Shown here: positions 53,014 through 63,730 of the stretch, piece by piece
How positions within the stretch are numbered: position 1 is the stretch's first letter
Layout: each line of letters starts with the position of its first letter
NCBI GenBank assembly: GCA_940337035.1
Contig: CALNHX010003640.1
Location: 81,081 to 145,080 of the forward strand
Reading direction: 5' to 3'
Source of the DNA: Agriotes lineatus
Taxonomy: Eukaryota; Arthropoda; Insecta; Coleoptera; Elateridae
Length of the DNA stretch: 64,000 nucleotides
Made by a program: the position numbers and the translations under genes
The notes under the pieces: generated by a model
The model's database searches: none
What the model saw: only the letters and a program-made list of their open reading frames with translations
What the model was told of the DNA's origin: nothing

Positions 53014-55432
53014 TCCTCCCAACTAGGAGTACAAATTTCTGCACAGCTGAGTACACCTATTTTTCTTACAGACAAAACCAACTGCCAGACATACTAGATA
53101 TCATAGTCCACAAAAACCTCCAAACCCCAATAAACCAAACTGTACTCACTGAGCTCGACTCAGACCACTTACCAATCGTGTTCACACTAAATTGTACCCC
53201 TAGCTATCACCCCCGACTTCCTAAACTAATTAATGGTCCCGTTGACTGGAATAAATTCCGACTGATAATGGAAAGCAACTTAAAGTGCCCAACCAACTTA
53301 GCAACATCCGAGGATATTGATAACGCAGTTGAAACACTCAAAACTGTCATCACACAGGCAATACAACAATACTCCAAAAATGCACGACTACACAACCACC
53401 CTGATACCAGAATTCCCCCAGCACACGTACAACAGCTCATAAGAGAAAAACACAGAATTCGACGATTATGGCAAAGCCACCCGAATTCCTGAACTGAAAG
53501 CATCCTTGAATAGACTAATTAGAATAATAAGAAATGAATTAGACCAACATCGAATTGCAACATATAACAACTATATAGATTCGCTCAGTCCTGGAGACCC
53601 AAACATGTGGAGAACAACAAAGAGAATACTTAGGCAACCATTTAATATACCAGTGCTGCGTGAACAAGGGCAAGTAATCACACATGATAAAGACAAGTGC
53701 GAAATATTCGCAAAACGACTTGAAAATACATTTAAAACTATAATAAATAATACCAATGCGAATCAAGTACAACTAATCGAAAACGAAATCGCAAAAAACG
53801 ATTATAAAACTGTCACACTCTCTGAACCAATTTCTCCTGCTGAAATTATAAATTATATCGCCAAGCTAAAAACTAAAAAATCTCCTGGGCAAGACATGAT
53901 TCCAAATGTAGTAATAAAAAATCTTCCGAAAAAGTCAATCTCGTACCTGGTAGCAATATATAATGCCAGCCTAAGAATAGGGTACTTTCCAATCACCTGG
54001 AAACAAGCAATCATCGTAATGATCCCTAAACCAGGAAAGAAACATGATTCTCCTAAAAATTATCGTCCGATAAGCCTACTACCCACCATCTCCAAACTTC
54101 TTGAACGTGCAATCCTAACTCGCTTACAAAAATTCCTAGATGAACACAGCCTACTACCGCACACTCAGTTTGGATTCAAGCCATTCCATTCAACTGCGCA
54201 TCAAATATTAAGACTAACTGAAAAAATAGAAGAAGGATTTGAAAAAAAGGCGCATACGATCGTAACGTTTATTGATGTGGCACAAGCCTTCGATAGAATA
54301 TGGACCAAAGGCCTTATCTATAAAAATGATCGAAATGAACATCCCAGCCTACCTGCTACAATCAATAATATCATTCTTAACTAACAGGACCTTCCAAGTA
54401 CGAGTCAACGCGTACACCTCTCCAATTCATCACATACGAGCTGGAGTCCCCCAAGGCTCAATTCTAGGACCCACCCTGTTCAACATGTTTATGAGCGACA
54501 TACCCGAAATACCAGGAGCAAACATTGCTATGTATGCAGACGACACGGCAATTCTTGTACAAGATCACGACATTAATAGGGCAGCCATCAAACTCCAACA
54601 GAGTATTGACCAAATCAACCAGTGGTTCACTAAATGGTTCATGAATATTAATGCTGAAAAATGTGAAGCAAAAATCTTCACACTCCGTAGACCTCAAGAT
54701 CCGCCCAATGTAGTTATTCAAGGTACCCCAATACAGTGGAACTCCAAAGAAAGTGCCGTAAGATATCTAGGCATCTACCTGGATAGACGTCTGACCTGGA
54801 GCCTCCATATCAATAAGAAACTAGCAGAATCATATGCGCGACTCAGTATGCTATATCCAATCTTAAACAAAAAATCCTCACTGAAGATAACATGTGGCAC
54901 ACTAATCTACAAAGCGATAATCAGGCCGATCTTTACGTATGGGGTGTAGTATTTGGAGTTCAACTTCCAAAACCAACGTTAACAAACTCCAAGTTCTACA
55001 AAACAAAATATTACGCATCATAACCAATGCCGAATGGTACACAAGGAACTCGCAATTGCACCGGGAAACAGGTATCCCAGAAATTCAAGAATACATTATG
55101 AAAGTGACAAAAAAATTTTATGATAATATTGTTCAGTGTGATGGCGCATTACATTACAACCTGGGAAAACGCTCAATACACACCAGACTTAAAAGGAAAT
55201 TACCGATAGACCTAATAGAAAGTGAAAATCAGTGAACTGCCACTAACCAAACTCTCATATCAAAGCACTCGTTAGTGAACTGTTACGAACTGTTAATCCA
55301 AAATAAGTGACGGAACCATACAAACAGTTAATAGTATAGTAATTAGTGATGTAACGTTCAAAATGTATAAATTATCCGTGTCATGAATAGCACTTTGTGC
55401 TGAACTGACAATAAATTATTAAAAAAAAAAAA
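53014..55432 (+). mobile_element. Jockey-clade LINE, 5'-truncated
   Basis: It is bounded by an 11-bp target-site duplication AGACAGCATTG (53003-53013 and 55433-55443) and ends in a poly(A) of about 13. The element starts inside the endonuclease domain, the usual result of incomplete reverse transcription. It carries most of ORF2 with three frame breaks. No ORF1. The duplication is perfect, so the insertion is not very old. Confidence 0.92.
53085..55235 (+). pseudogene. Jockey ORF2: endonuclease tail and RT
   Basis: It opens with LPDILDIIVHK and LTELDSDHLPIVFTL, the endonuclease end with its SDH motif. Frame one runs to 53492, with a break near 53490. The second frame (53506-54300) has KKSPGQDMIPN, NYRPISLLPTISKLLERA, QFGFKPFHSTAHQ and FIDVAQAFDRIW (first palm Asp). 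A break near 54300 leads to the third frame (to 54949): AGVPQGSILGP and MYADDTAIL at 54530 (catalytic pair). After a break near 54945, YGCSIWSS and the C-terminal tail end at 55235. All RT motifs are present in order, so only frameshifts disable it. Confidence 0.88.
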
Positions 55433-55443
55433 AGACAGCATTG

Positions 55444-56935
55444 ATGACCAGGGCTCTCTTTCGTCGGATGCATAGTAGGAAAATTTGCTTCAGCGTATAA
55501 AAATGCTCTAATCTACATGTAATTAATGCGATAAGCGAGATTTGTTTTACGATATTCTATGGCCTGTTCAAATGGCTGTACATTTAGCGATTACCGTATT
55601 GAAGATAACTGCCCTCATGGAAATATAGAAGGTAAGGTGTGGTTCCTGTAATCTACTTGTAATTATAAATAACAATATAATATTTTTTGCCTTACATTAC
55701 TACCAATTGTAGGTATGTGTTTAATAAAAATTGCAAGAGAATTCATTATTTTTTTATTTGTGTCCAGGCTAAAACTGCAAGAGCCAGAAAAGCAATTTTT
55801 GCAAAAGTCACAAAACCCATAAACCTACAAAATCGAGGTCAAGTTAATCCTTGCATGACGATTTAAGCGCTGGCTGCTCTAAATTAATGATGGGGCACAC
55901 GAATCAAGTTTTCGTTTGATGGCATATGAAATATTTAAATCGGTACACTAACAAAAGCAGCTGACAGCCAAATTAACCTAGAAAACAAAACGCTCCACAT
56001 TCTGAACAACACTATAAATATAAAAATGCAGTTCTAGTCGTAATTCAATGTTTAATAATTTATTACATTAGTAGGTGTAATGCATGACACCTATTAATAT
56101 GTCATGTAGCTTTCAAAATAATTACCTATTTGGGAAGGTATTTGTTTTGAATTGTGACGTTAACTTTGTTATCGATTGCGAGTTCTAAATTCGAACAGAA
56201 AGGTCATCGTACGCTTTCTGATTAATAAATAGATATTAGATTTCCGATAGACTGATTGCGTTACGTGATTCTAGCCCATCAAATAGTTTATGTTGATTTG
56301 TTATAACCAGTAGTCAATGATAAACGTTAGGTGTAGGACAGATTAGACAGCAAACACGGAATTTGCTCATTTCCGCTAGTTTGATAAATGTTAAGTAAAA
56401 ATAGAGCATACGGAAATTTTACTAATACGTTCTGAGGTTGTCGGTCGAGGTCGCGTTATTATTCCATCCCATTATTTTCTATTGTACTATTCGTGTTATT
56501 TGAAAGTAGGTAAGGTCAATGTAACGTCAGACAGCAATTTGCCCTTTAGGAATGGCGTTGTATTTTTATATTTGTTTCTTTGAAATTATAGTCTCTTTAA
56601 AAAAAATATACGTACGAAGAAAAATGATTTAGTACAAAGACCTTTCATATAGACAAACCATTAGTATCCTGTTGTAACTGTTGTAATATTCTATGGGGAC
56701 GATTGAAATTAGTAGTATCGTAGTTTTTAAGTCTTTCATTAGCGATAATCTATCAATGGTTTTTATTACATTTTCAACGAATGCGGGTTATATAGCCATG
56801 TTTAGATAGCAAAGAGCGATTACCTTGCTTTTCCTCGTTGAAGAAAGGTTGATTGGAATTACATGTTACATATGTTGTAGCAAGTTAGAGCTCAGCTTCG
56901 TAGAAGGTACGAACTCTCTCTCTGTCTCATCTCTA
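55444..56935. other. Non-coding DNA
   Basis: About 1.5 kb with no gene or repeat recognised. Confidence 0.5.
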
Positions 56936-57100
56936 CAGGGTGATTTATAAGTATGGTCATTAAATAAATGGGTGTGTACTGACATCAATAGAAGTATATT
57001 GCACTAATAAGTAACTGCATATGGAAATAAAATTGCAGTAGGGCCTCGGCCCTCTTTAAGAACCACTGGGCTAACACCAAAACCTTTAGTAGGTATAATC
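56936..57100 (+). repeat. Half-copy of the 740-1193 MITE family
   Basis: Begins CAGGGTGATTTATAAGTATG after a TA and matches the reverse complement of about 1040-1193 through AACCACTGGGCTAACACC. The opposite end was not found. Confidence 0.75.
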
Positions 57101-58042
57101 CCATAAGAGTACATTAACTGCTTTCCAAATGCGATTGAAATAATGCAAACAAGGGCTTGGGCTGCGTTGACAGCGTAAGAGGTGTCAACGAAAAGAGGTT
57201 CTATTTAAGCCAGCCGGAACGCACGTAGTCACGTAGTGCTTCGTAGTGCAGGCAGAAATAGCACGTTCCCTTGCAATATCCCACAAAACGTTGGGACTGC
57301 ATACACGGTTCGCCAGCCCTTCGAATTCGACCATTGGTAACGTTTTATTTTATTTTATTTATTAGAAATGTGAAGATAGTTTTACTCCTAACTTAATTTA
57401 CTTTTCAAATTACTTAGTGTCACAGTGTCGACGAGGGAAGTTCTGGGTAAAACCTTTTTCAGACTTTTTTGTTTAGGATTGTAAAGCAGACATTCAAGGT
57501 AGGTGGTGAAGTGAATTGATATCTATACTTGCTTTTTTGTTGTGAATAACGACTGGCGCCCTATAGTGTTTTAATATGTATTTTATGACCTTAAGAACCG
57601 CCGCCTTGTCCTTATTCACGCCATATTCTGTCGAAAGTTGAGCTAATTAGGGCAGTGTTCACCCATCGTTTAAGGGTAACGAATGCGAAGAATTATTTTC
57701 TTCTAATTAACAAAACAGAGGATCTCAGCCGGAAGTACAATCAGTCAACGATTCTACAATGTACATGCATCGAATTAATATATAAACACGGCTACAAGCA
57801 ATATCGAAATCAATTACAAAATCAAATTCGTTTATCACGAATCAATATTTTTCTTTTTCGGTTTATACAAGGAATGGTTCCCATTCTATACTACATTTTC
57901 GTCATTAATCTACAGTCTACACAATAAGTCAAAAACGGATATAGAGATATTTCACTAAAGTTTGGCGTTTGGCAAAGTTTGATTCTTTCAAAATTTCGGC
58001 GAAAAACTACCAAAAGGCCTAAACCTTAAAAATAGATACGGC
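57101..58042. other. Non-coding DNA
   Basis: The open frame 57655-57927 has no known domain and no supporting context. Confidence 0.5.
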
Positions 58043-58322
58043 AGTAGTATCATAGGCGGATCCAGAGACTTCCTAAGGGGGGTCAACTAATTTTTGTAGA
58101 TCGAACAGTAAGTATTTGATATTTTCGTGCCTCTCTAAGCATCCTTCTTTTTCAAACAAGTTACCAACTTTTTTTAACTCTGTTTTAACAAAAAACCTGC
58201 TTTATTTCGACATTTGCTTTCACCAACTACAGTAGAAGCAAAAATTACACAAAACCTACAAAAAAACTCCTTGTTTTATATGCGAATCGACAAGCCAAGT
58301 ATATTTATCCAAATAACTAGTA

Positions 58323-58596
58323 ATCAGGTGAGTGGATAGCCCTGCGAGCAAATGTTCGCCACTCAGGCGGCCGGCCCGGGTTCGAATCCCGGCAGACTGT
58401 AGTGGGATTTTAAAAATCATACGCTCCCCAGCTACCACGCTAACACCTGTGGTAGTCGTTAACCCTAAACAAGGGAACTCTTCCTCACTTTCAACGGGCA
58501 AGGCTAGCCACCTACCCGGCCTAAGGGTCAAGAGAACTCACAGAACCACTTTGTGGTTAAAACAGGCCCCTGGCCTATAATAAGAGGAAGAAGAAG
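58323..58596 (+). mobile_element. Full-length tRNA-derived SINE
   Basis: Flanked by the 8-bp repeat AACTAGTA (58315-58322 and 58597-58604). The head has a box A-like GTGGATAGCCCTGCGAGC and a consensus box B GGTTCGAATCC at the right spacing for a Pol III promoter. A body of about 190 bp follows, ending in TAAGAGGAAGAAGAAG. Clean boundaries suggest recent retroposition by a LINE. Confidence 0.88.
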
Positions 58597-58734
58597 AACT
58601 AGTATTCAAATGTCTTTTAATTACTTTACAATTTTTTTCAGAGAAAGAAAATACTTACGTTTTTCAGGGAACATAGTTCTCCAACTATTCTTTTTTTTTA
58701 TCAAAAAGATTTTCAAGTATATCAGTGCTGTCAA

Positions 58735-58950
58735 ATAAACTCCGATGCCATTTCACAAACTTCCGATATTCCCATTATTAGCGGGAATAGAGGTGGATGC
58801 CATTTCAGTTTCTGCGGAATTTGTTGACAAATCATCTGCTTTCTCTGGATTTTGAATTTCTTCCGTCTTATCTGACTGACACGAAGAGCAGTGGTTTTTT
58901 GGTTTTTATATAAATGCGTCTAATGTTTATTTTTTAGACGGTGGCGCCAT
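58735..58950 (-). pseudogene. hAT transposase N-terminus relic
   Basis: From ATG 58950 the minus strand reads MAPPSKK, a stop, TLDAFI, a stop, then KPKNHCSSCQSDKTEEIQN and an acidic Ser/Thr-rich stretch to about 58740. This is the usual start of hAT transposases with a TTF/ZMYM-like architecture: a basic start, a short hydrophobic block, then an acidic low-complexity region. Both stops could be CAA/AAA-type codons changed to TAA. Nothing more of the gene remains downstream. Confidence 0.5.
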
Positions 58951-59505
58951 TCTAAAAAATTAAATAAAACAAAGCGAATCAATTTAAAATAGCGATTTCT
59001 AAAATCAGTTACGAAATGCCTAATTTTGTGTAACGCGTGGAATTTTTCTCAGAAGTTACACAAAATCGCATTTCCTAACAAGATTTTTTCTAATTTTATT
59101 AAATCGGTTCTTTAAACCTTAATAGTCGTTTATTTATCTAGAATGAAAAGTAACATTTAAAGGACTAGTTACGGCCGAGGCGAGGCGTCAGCCGAAGACG
59201 GAATTACTTGCGAGGACTTTTAAAAACACTTTTCGTTTGTGGTGAATACAACGGTTATTTCATACTGCAAGTTTAATGAACTTTAAATAAAAAGTTGTAA
59301 ATCATTTCGAATTTCATGTCAACACTGAAGTATAATTTTAAAGTACTTGATCTTTAATATTTTACTTTAAAGTACTAGGACTTTAATGTTCCATTTTTTG
59401 CACCATAAATAAGTTTTAAGTACTTGAACTTTAATATTCCATTTATTGTACCATAAATAGTCCGAATAATGTAATTTTTGACATCAGTATGGAATAATAG
59501 TAATT
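58951..59505. other. Non-coding interior of the hAT-like element
   Basis: Contains several TTAAAGTAC / ACTTTAAT repeats near 59335-59450. No gene. Confidence 0.5.
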
Positions 59506-59623
59506 TATTATACAAGACGATAAAATTAAATTTTATCCACGAGTAAATCGTTTAACGTCGAGACGAAGTCGAGACGTTAATTATTCAAGAGTGGATAGAA
59601 ATAACTTTATCGTCGTGTATAAT
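59506..59623. repeat. Palindromic repeat, possible short MITE
   Basis: TATTATACAAGACGATAAA at the left pairs with TTTATCGTCGTGTATAATA at the right. The centre has a second small palindrome (CGTCGAGACGAAGTCGAGACG). Confidence 0.7.
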
Positions 59624-59774
59624 ACAATATTTTTCTATAGCAAGAACTTTAACAATTTCAAAAGAAAATAAGGACAGTCAATCACATTTCAAAATGTCAG
59701 TAGCTAGATTGGGTTGCTACGATAATACGAAGCTATCATATTTAATTTAAACAAAAGTTAGAAAATTAAATTAC

Positions 59775-60234
59775 GTTTTCTACTCCTGTAACTAAAATGG
59801 CATTTAACATACTAACATACACGTCGCTAGGTGACATTTTAATGACGCATTCATAACCTGTGACTAAAGAACGTATTAGTCATGGGCTGAAGTTAGCAAC
59901 GATGTTTTAGTCATGGGGTGAAGTTAGGTTCAGACAGTATTTGCTTTATTAGCCACAGCCAAAACTAAAATCAAGTTAGTTTTCTACAGTCAACTTTGAC
60001 ATTTGTCAAGCATAATTTAACCTAATATAATAAATGTCAAAATTTCATGAAATAATATGATATTATATTGTCTAAATTTGTGGTCGTAGAAAAAATATAG
60101 TATGTAACACATTATATAAACTCGTCTAGACACTCGTTTATTAAACACTCGCTACGCTGCGCTCCGCTCGTGCCTAAAAAACTCGTGACTAAAATGGCAT
60201 TTATAAAACTTGTTATATAATATACCATTATCTA
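59775..60234 (+). repeat. Dispersed repeat, copy 2 of 24945-25410
   Basis: Same orientation and nearly the same length as copy 1, including the CTCGCTACGCTGCGCTCCGC motif. The flanks differ, which defines the unit ends to within about 10 bp. Confidence 0.85.
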
Positions 60235-60754
60235 TCCTTGATGTTAAAGTGCTACATTATCTACCCTTAAAGTAAAACTTAACCTTTTGTTTTGAGTTAA
60301 TAAAAGCACACTTTAACATGTGCTATAAAAAAATAAATTATATGTCATGTTAGTGGATTGAAATCAAGCTTGCCCTTTTTCGAATGTCAATTGGGTGACG
60401 ACGAACTTTTTCTAATTTCACATATAAAATGTAAGTTTGCAAAAATGAGGGGAGGCCTCAAATAAATATTTTACAACCACTGGTGAAAAATTCATTGTAT
60501 CGCCAAATTAACATGCAAAAAGCGGAAACGCAACTACTTGATTTTCAATTCATTAACATTTAACCATAGATCCCCAGCGTTGCACAAAATGAGTTACTTC
60601 CTAGCTGATTTTATAAATAGCTATTTCGTCACTGTTTGAAAACATTTTATTTTTCTTACGTGATTACAAAAAGTGAGACGTTTCGAAACTTCACTTAATT
60701 TTGAAACGTACATGTCAAAATTAGAGTAAATATGTCATAAAATAAGCATTCTTT
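60235..60754. other. Non-coding DNA
   Basis: No supported feature. Confidence 0.45.
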
Positions 60755-61201
60755 TATATACCAGTACTTACTCTTCTTAACATGGAATTTCGGCTTAGAC
60801 CGCGTAGTATTTGTATATAAACACCCAGAATTTTCTGGCTTAATGTGCCTTGCACCTTGTGAAGTCGAGCAAAAACCAGCGCGATTGTCATGCTCTTTGG
60901 TGGCTCGTGTTGTTTGAGTATCTTGAGAACGAGGATACTTAGGCAGATTTGGCCGTTTTGCTGTTTGTGCATCCATATTTATTAACGTTTCGCAAGACTT
61001 TGCAGCTTGCATCATCAGAGTGAAAGTTGCATGACCATCGCGCGGGTTTTTGCTCGACTTCACAAGGTGCAAGGCACATTAAGCCAGAGGATTCTGGGTG
61101 TTCATATACAAATACTACGCGGTCTAAGCCGAAATTCCATGTTAAGAAGAGTAATTCGAGTAACCGCGAAAGCCTCAAACAGTATATATACCAGTACTTA
61201 C
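60755..61201 (-). mobile_element. Penelope-like inverted unit with 17-bp direct flanks
   Basis: TATATACCAGTACTTAC occurs at 60755-60771 and again at 61185-61201. Between them two arms (60772 to about 60890, and about 61030 to 61150) are reverse complements (TTAACATGGAATTTCGGCTT; CAAGGTGCAAGGCACATTAA). The right arm is about 35 bp longer. The centre holds a hammerhead-like motif on the minus strand (60984-61018). Penelope-like elements are known to carry inverted terminal copies and minimal hammerhead ribozymes. No RT or GIY-YIG gene is present, so the class is a guess. Confidence 0.5.
60984..61018 (-). ncRNA. Hammerhead-ribozyme-like motif
   Basis: The minus strand reads CTGATGA, then a 5-bp stem GCAAG/CTTGC with a 9-nt loop and one extra U before it, then GAAAC-GTT. 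Those are the conserved core boxes in the right order with a possible short stem III and NUH site. The extra nucleotide and unclear stem I weaken the case. Confidence 0.35.
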
Positions 61202-61591
61202 CTTTGAAATTGAAATTTATCAGGTTTTGGATATTTTCAACTTTGAATAGCTAGTCGCACAATTTAAAACAAACAGTGAAAACACTATATTATTAGAAAA
61301 ATTGCAAAATATGCCGGTGACTACGTACCAGGTGCAGTTCATTGTTTTGTCTAGATTGGTAAACACTAGTCAGGTCACAGAATCGACAGCGAAGAGCGAC
61401 AAAAACTCCCACCAACGCTGAGGGTGAAACTGCGCCAATTAGAATTACTAAAAAGAAATGAGGAATGTGTGTGATTTGTCTACAATTAAAACAAAGTAGT
61501 CAACTTTTCATCCCAATAATTTTTTTAACAAGTTTAAGGGGGTGTCAATTGACCCTATTGACACCCCCTTAGATCCGCCAGTGAGTAGTAC

Positions 61592-61988
61592 GGAATCGCG
61601 TTAAGACTTTATGATTTATCTCTATGGTCAAGGGACAGTTCAGATGGTTTACGGGAAATAGTGGATTAGCACTTGAAAACATCTGTATGCACTTAAGACA
61701 TTAAAACGTCCGATTGAAGCGTCGGGGGATTTGTTTTCCAGCATAATCACCTCTAAACTAGCCACCACAGCTGATAAGAATGGGAAGGTAGACAAACTCC
61801 AAACGAAGTTCTATCATTAATTCAGCTTATTGCATTATTAATCCATATTTTCAAACATTAAAAATAGTATCCAAAAGTGTAAATCAACAAACAATTGTTT
61901 CCAAATCAAAATAGGTCTTCAATAAATCTCCATTGCCACATATTCTAACCAAAAGGTTTGTTTGTCAATTATGCTCACAAGAACACTA
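61592..61988. other. Non-coding DNA
   Basis: Nothing recognised. Confidence 0.5.
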
Positions 61989-61990
61989 TA

Positions 61991-62160
61991 CAGGGGTGGT
62001 GCACGTAACTTGTCCGCTGCTGTAGTTAATTTATGCAACCTAAATTACATATATCATAGCTACTAAGAATAGATAAACAGACAATCAGCAAACGTCAAAT
62101 GTGATTGAATTAGTTGCATAACTCAGGTACTGCGCTGGACAAGTTACGTGCACCATCCTG
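61991..62160. mobile_element. 170-bp MITE with TA duplication
   Basis: CAGGGGTGGTGCACGTAACT at the left and the complement of GTTACGTGCACCATCCTG at the right, inside TA (61989-61990 and 62161-62162). No coding. Confidence 0.9.
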
Positions 62161-62187
62161 TATAGTTTACTGTGCAAAATTCTAGCG

Positions 62188-63720
62188 ATGCCTGTTGAAC
62201 AAAGAATTGCGAAAATTAAGACTAAAAGAAAGTACTTTAAAGACTACCGCATCGTTGTTATGCAAGCAATTGTAGGAAATGGCAAAAACGTCATAACACT
62301 CTTTTACATCTACCTTTTCAATAATCACAAGTTATTGAAAATGCAATTCAAGCGTATCAAAGCGGAATTCATCACTGCAAATAATTCAACCGACCAATCA
62401 CAACATGGTACAACTAGCTACAATTCGCTGCCATCACAGGAATTATCTACAATTCTATTATCAAGTGCATTAATTAATACCTGTGACAGTAGTGGAATTA
62501 GACACGTTTGCAGGGTTCTTGTAGATTCAGGTTTGCAATGAACTTTCGTAGCAGCACACCTAAAGTTACCAAATATATAAAGCCATATCAGTAGCAGGAA
62601 TCCAATCAAGCTAGTGTTCAAGTTCAAGTTTCATATAATTGGGAACAATCAAATGTCAGGCGTTAAAAAATCACGAAAAATTTACCACAAGTTTTCATCT
62701 GCAAAACCAATTTTGTTATACGACTAAACATAAAATTAATGGATCTTGAATTTTCTCCTCTAAAGAAGTGGATATGCTAATTAGAGCAAAACTATTTTGA
62801 AGATTGTTATGCATTGGCCAAATTAAATAAACAATTAATCATCCGCACTTCAAAAAGCACATTTAGGCTGGATAGTGTCAGGCAAGATAACATTAAATAA
62901 CATCAATACAAATACACTTTGCAATTTAGCCGCAACCGCAAATTTCAAGATTGCAGTCGTTTTCTAGCTAATATGACACATGATAAGACGACCATTTATA
63001 GTCAAACTTCCTACTAAAGCAAACATCAAACTTTTTGGCAAATCATATGAATCAGCTTTGAAACGTTTTTCAGCCCTCGAGAAAAGTTAAATAAATAACC
63101 AGCCATAAAATATCAATATCATGACTTCATGAAAGAGTATGAACGACTTGGTCATATGAAGCTTGTAACCAATACCGCCAATATAACAACGACGCTACGT
63201 GTACCTGCCTCATCACGCCGTTGCCAAAGAAACAATTTTGAAAACAGAGCTGAGAGTTGTATTTGTCAACCCAGCAAAAACATCCAGTGGTTCGTCATTA
63301 AACGACATACTCACGATAGGACCGCCAAGTCAACATGATATATTTGAAATATTCTAAGATTCACAAAAATGTAACAACAGCGAATATTAAGAAAATGTAC
63401 CGCCAAATAAGAGCCAACGAGGAATACATTAATCTACAAAGAATACTTTGGAGAAAGTCTGCAAACGAACTAGTATTGATCATTCAGCCAATGACGGTCA
63501 TTTTATGGAGTAGCTTGTGCGCCATGTTCAGCACTGCGATGTCTACGACAGCTAATCATTGAACAACAAGATCATTTCCCTGAAGCAGCACGTATATACA
63601 ATTTCGAAGGACTCTTAGGTAGACGACTGATTATTTGGAGGAGATACCATGCAAGAAGTAATCTCGTTGTATACTATTCCAAGGGAAGCAGGCGTTGTAT
63701 TAACAAAAAGAAGTGTTTAG
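62188..63720 (+). pseudogene. BEL/Pao retrotransposon pol relic
   Basis: From 62188 the frame encodes a low-complexity Gag-Pol linker, then LSSALINTCDSSG and CRVLVDSGLQ, the BEL/Pao aspartic protease motif, broken by TGA at 62539. After frame changes, RPFIVKLPTKANIKLFG, ALKRFSALEK and MKEYERLGHM (62980-63165) mark the RT N-terminal region. SLNDILTIGPPSQHD, KKMYRQIRANEEY and LQRILWRKSA (63290-63460) mark the fingers/palm start. EQQDHFPEAARI and DTMQE-like pieces near 63560-63650 flank where the catalytic YVDD should be; that motif is destroyed. No LTRs are in the window. Confidence 0.75.
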
Positions 63721-63730
63721 ACGCTACCAG

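Larger units (their letters stand above)
58051..61583 (-). mobile_element. Decayed hAT-like element with later insertions
   Basis: The ends are CATAGGCGGATCCAG at the left and, read inward from the right, CACTGGCGGATCTAAG, both followed by a GGGGG-rich stretch. They are flanked by AGTAGTAT (58043-58050) and AGTAGTAC (61584-61591), an 8-bp duplication with one change. A hAT-like N-terminal coding relic lies inside on the minus strand. A tRNA SINE, a palindrome, a dispersed repeat and a Penelope-like inverted unit inserted later and make up much of its length. Confidence 0.7.

Noticed and set aside
57655..57927. 90-codon frame
   Set aside because: No domain or context; not called a gene.
59335..59460. 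Promoter or operator cluster of TTAAAGTAC words
   Set aside because: Probably low-complexity sequence; nothing downstream would be regulated.
60695..61072. 125-codon minus-strand frame across the inverted unit
   Set aside because: Almost fully made of the palindromic arms and loop; open on both strands because of the symmetry.
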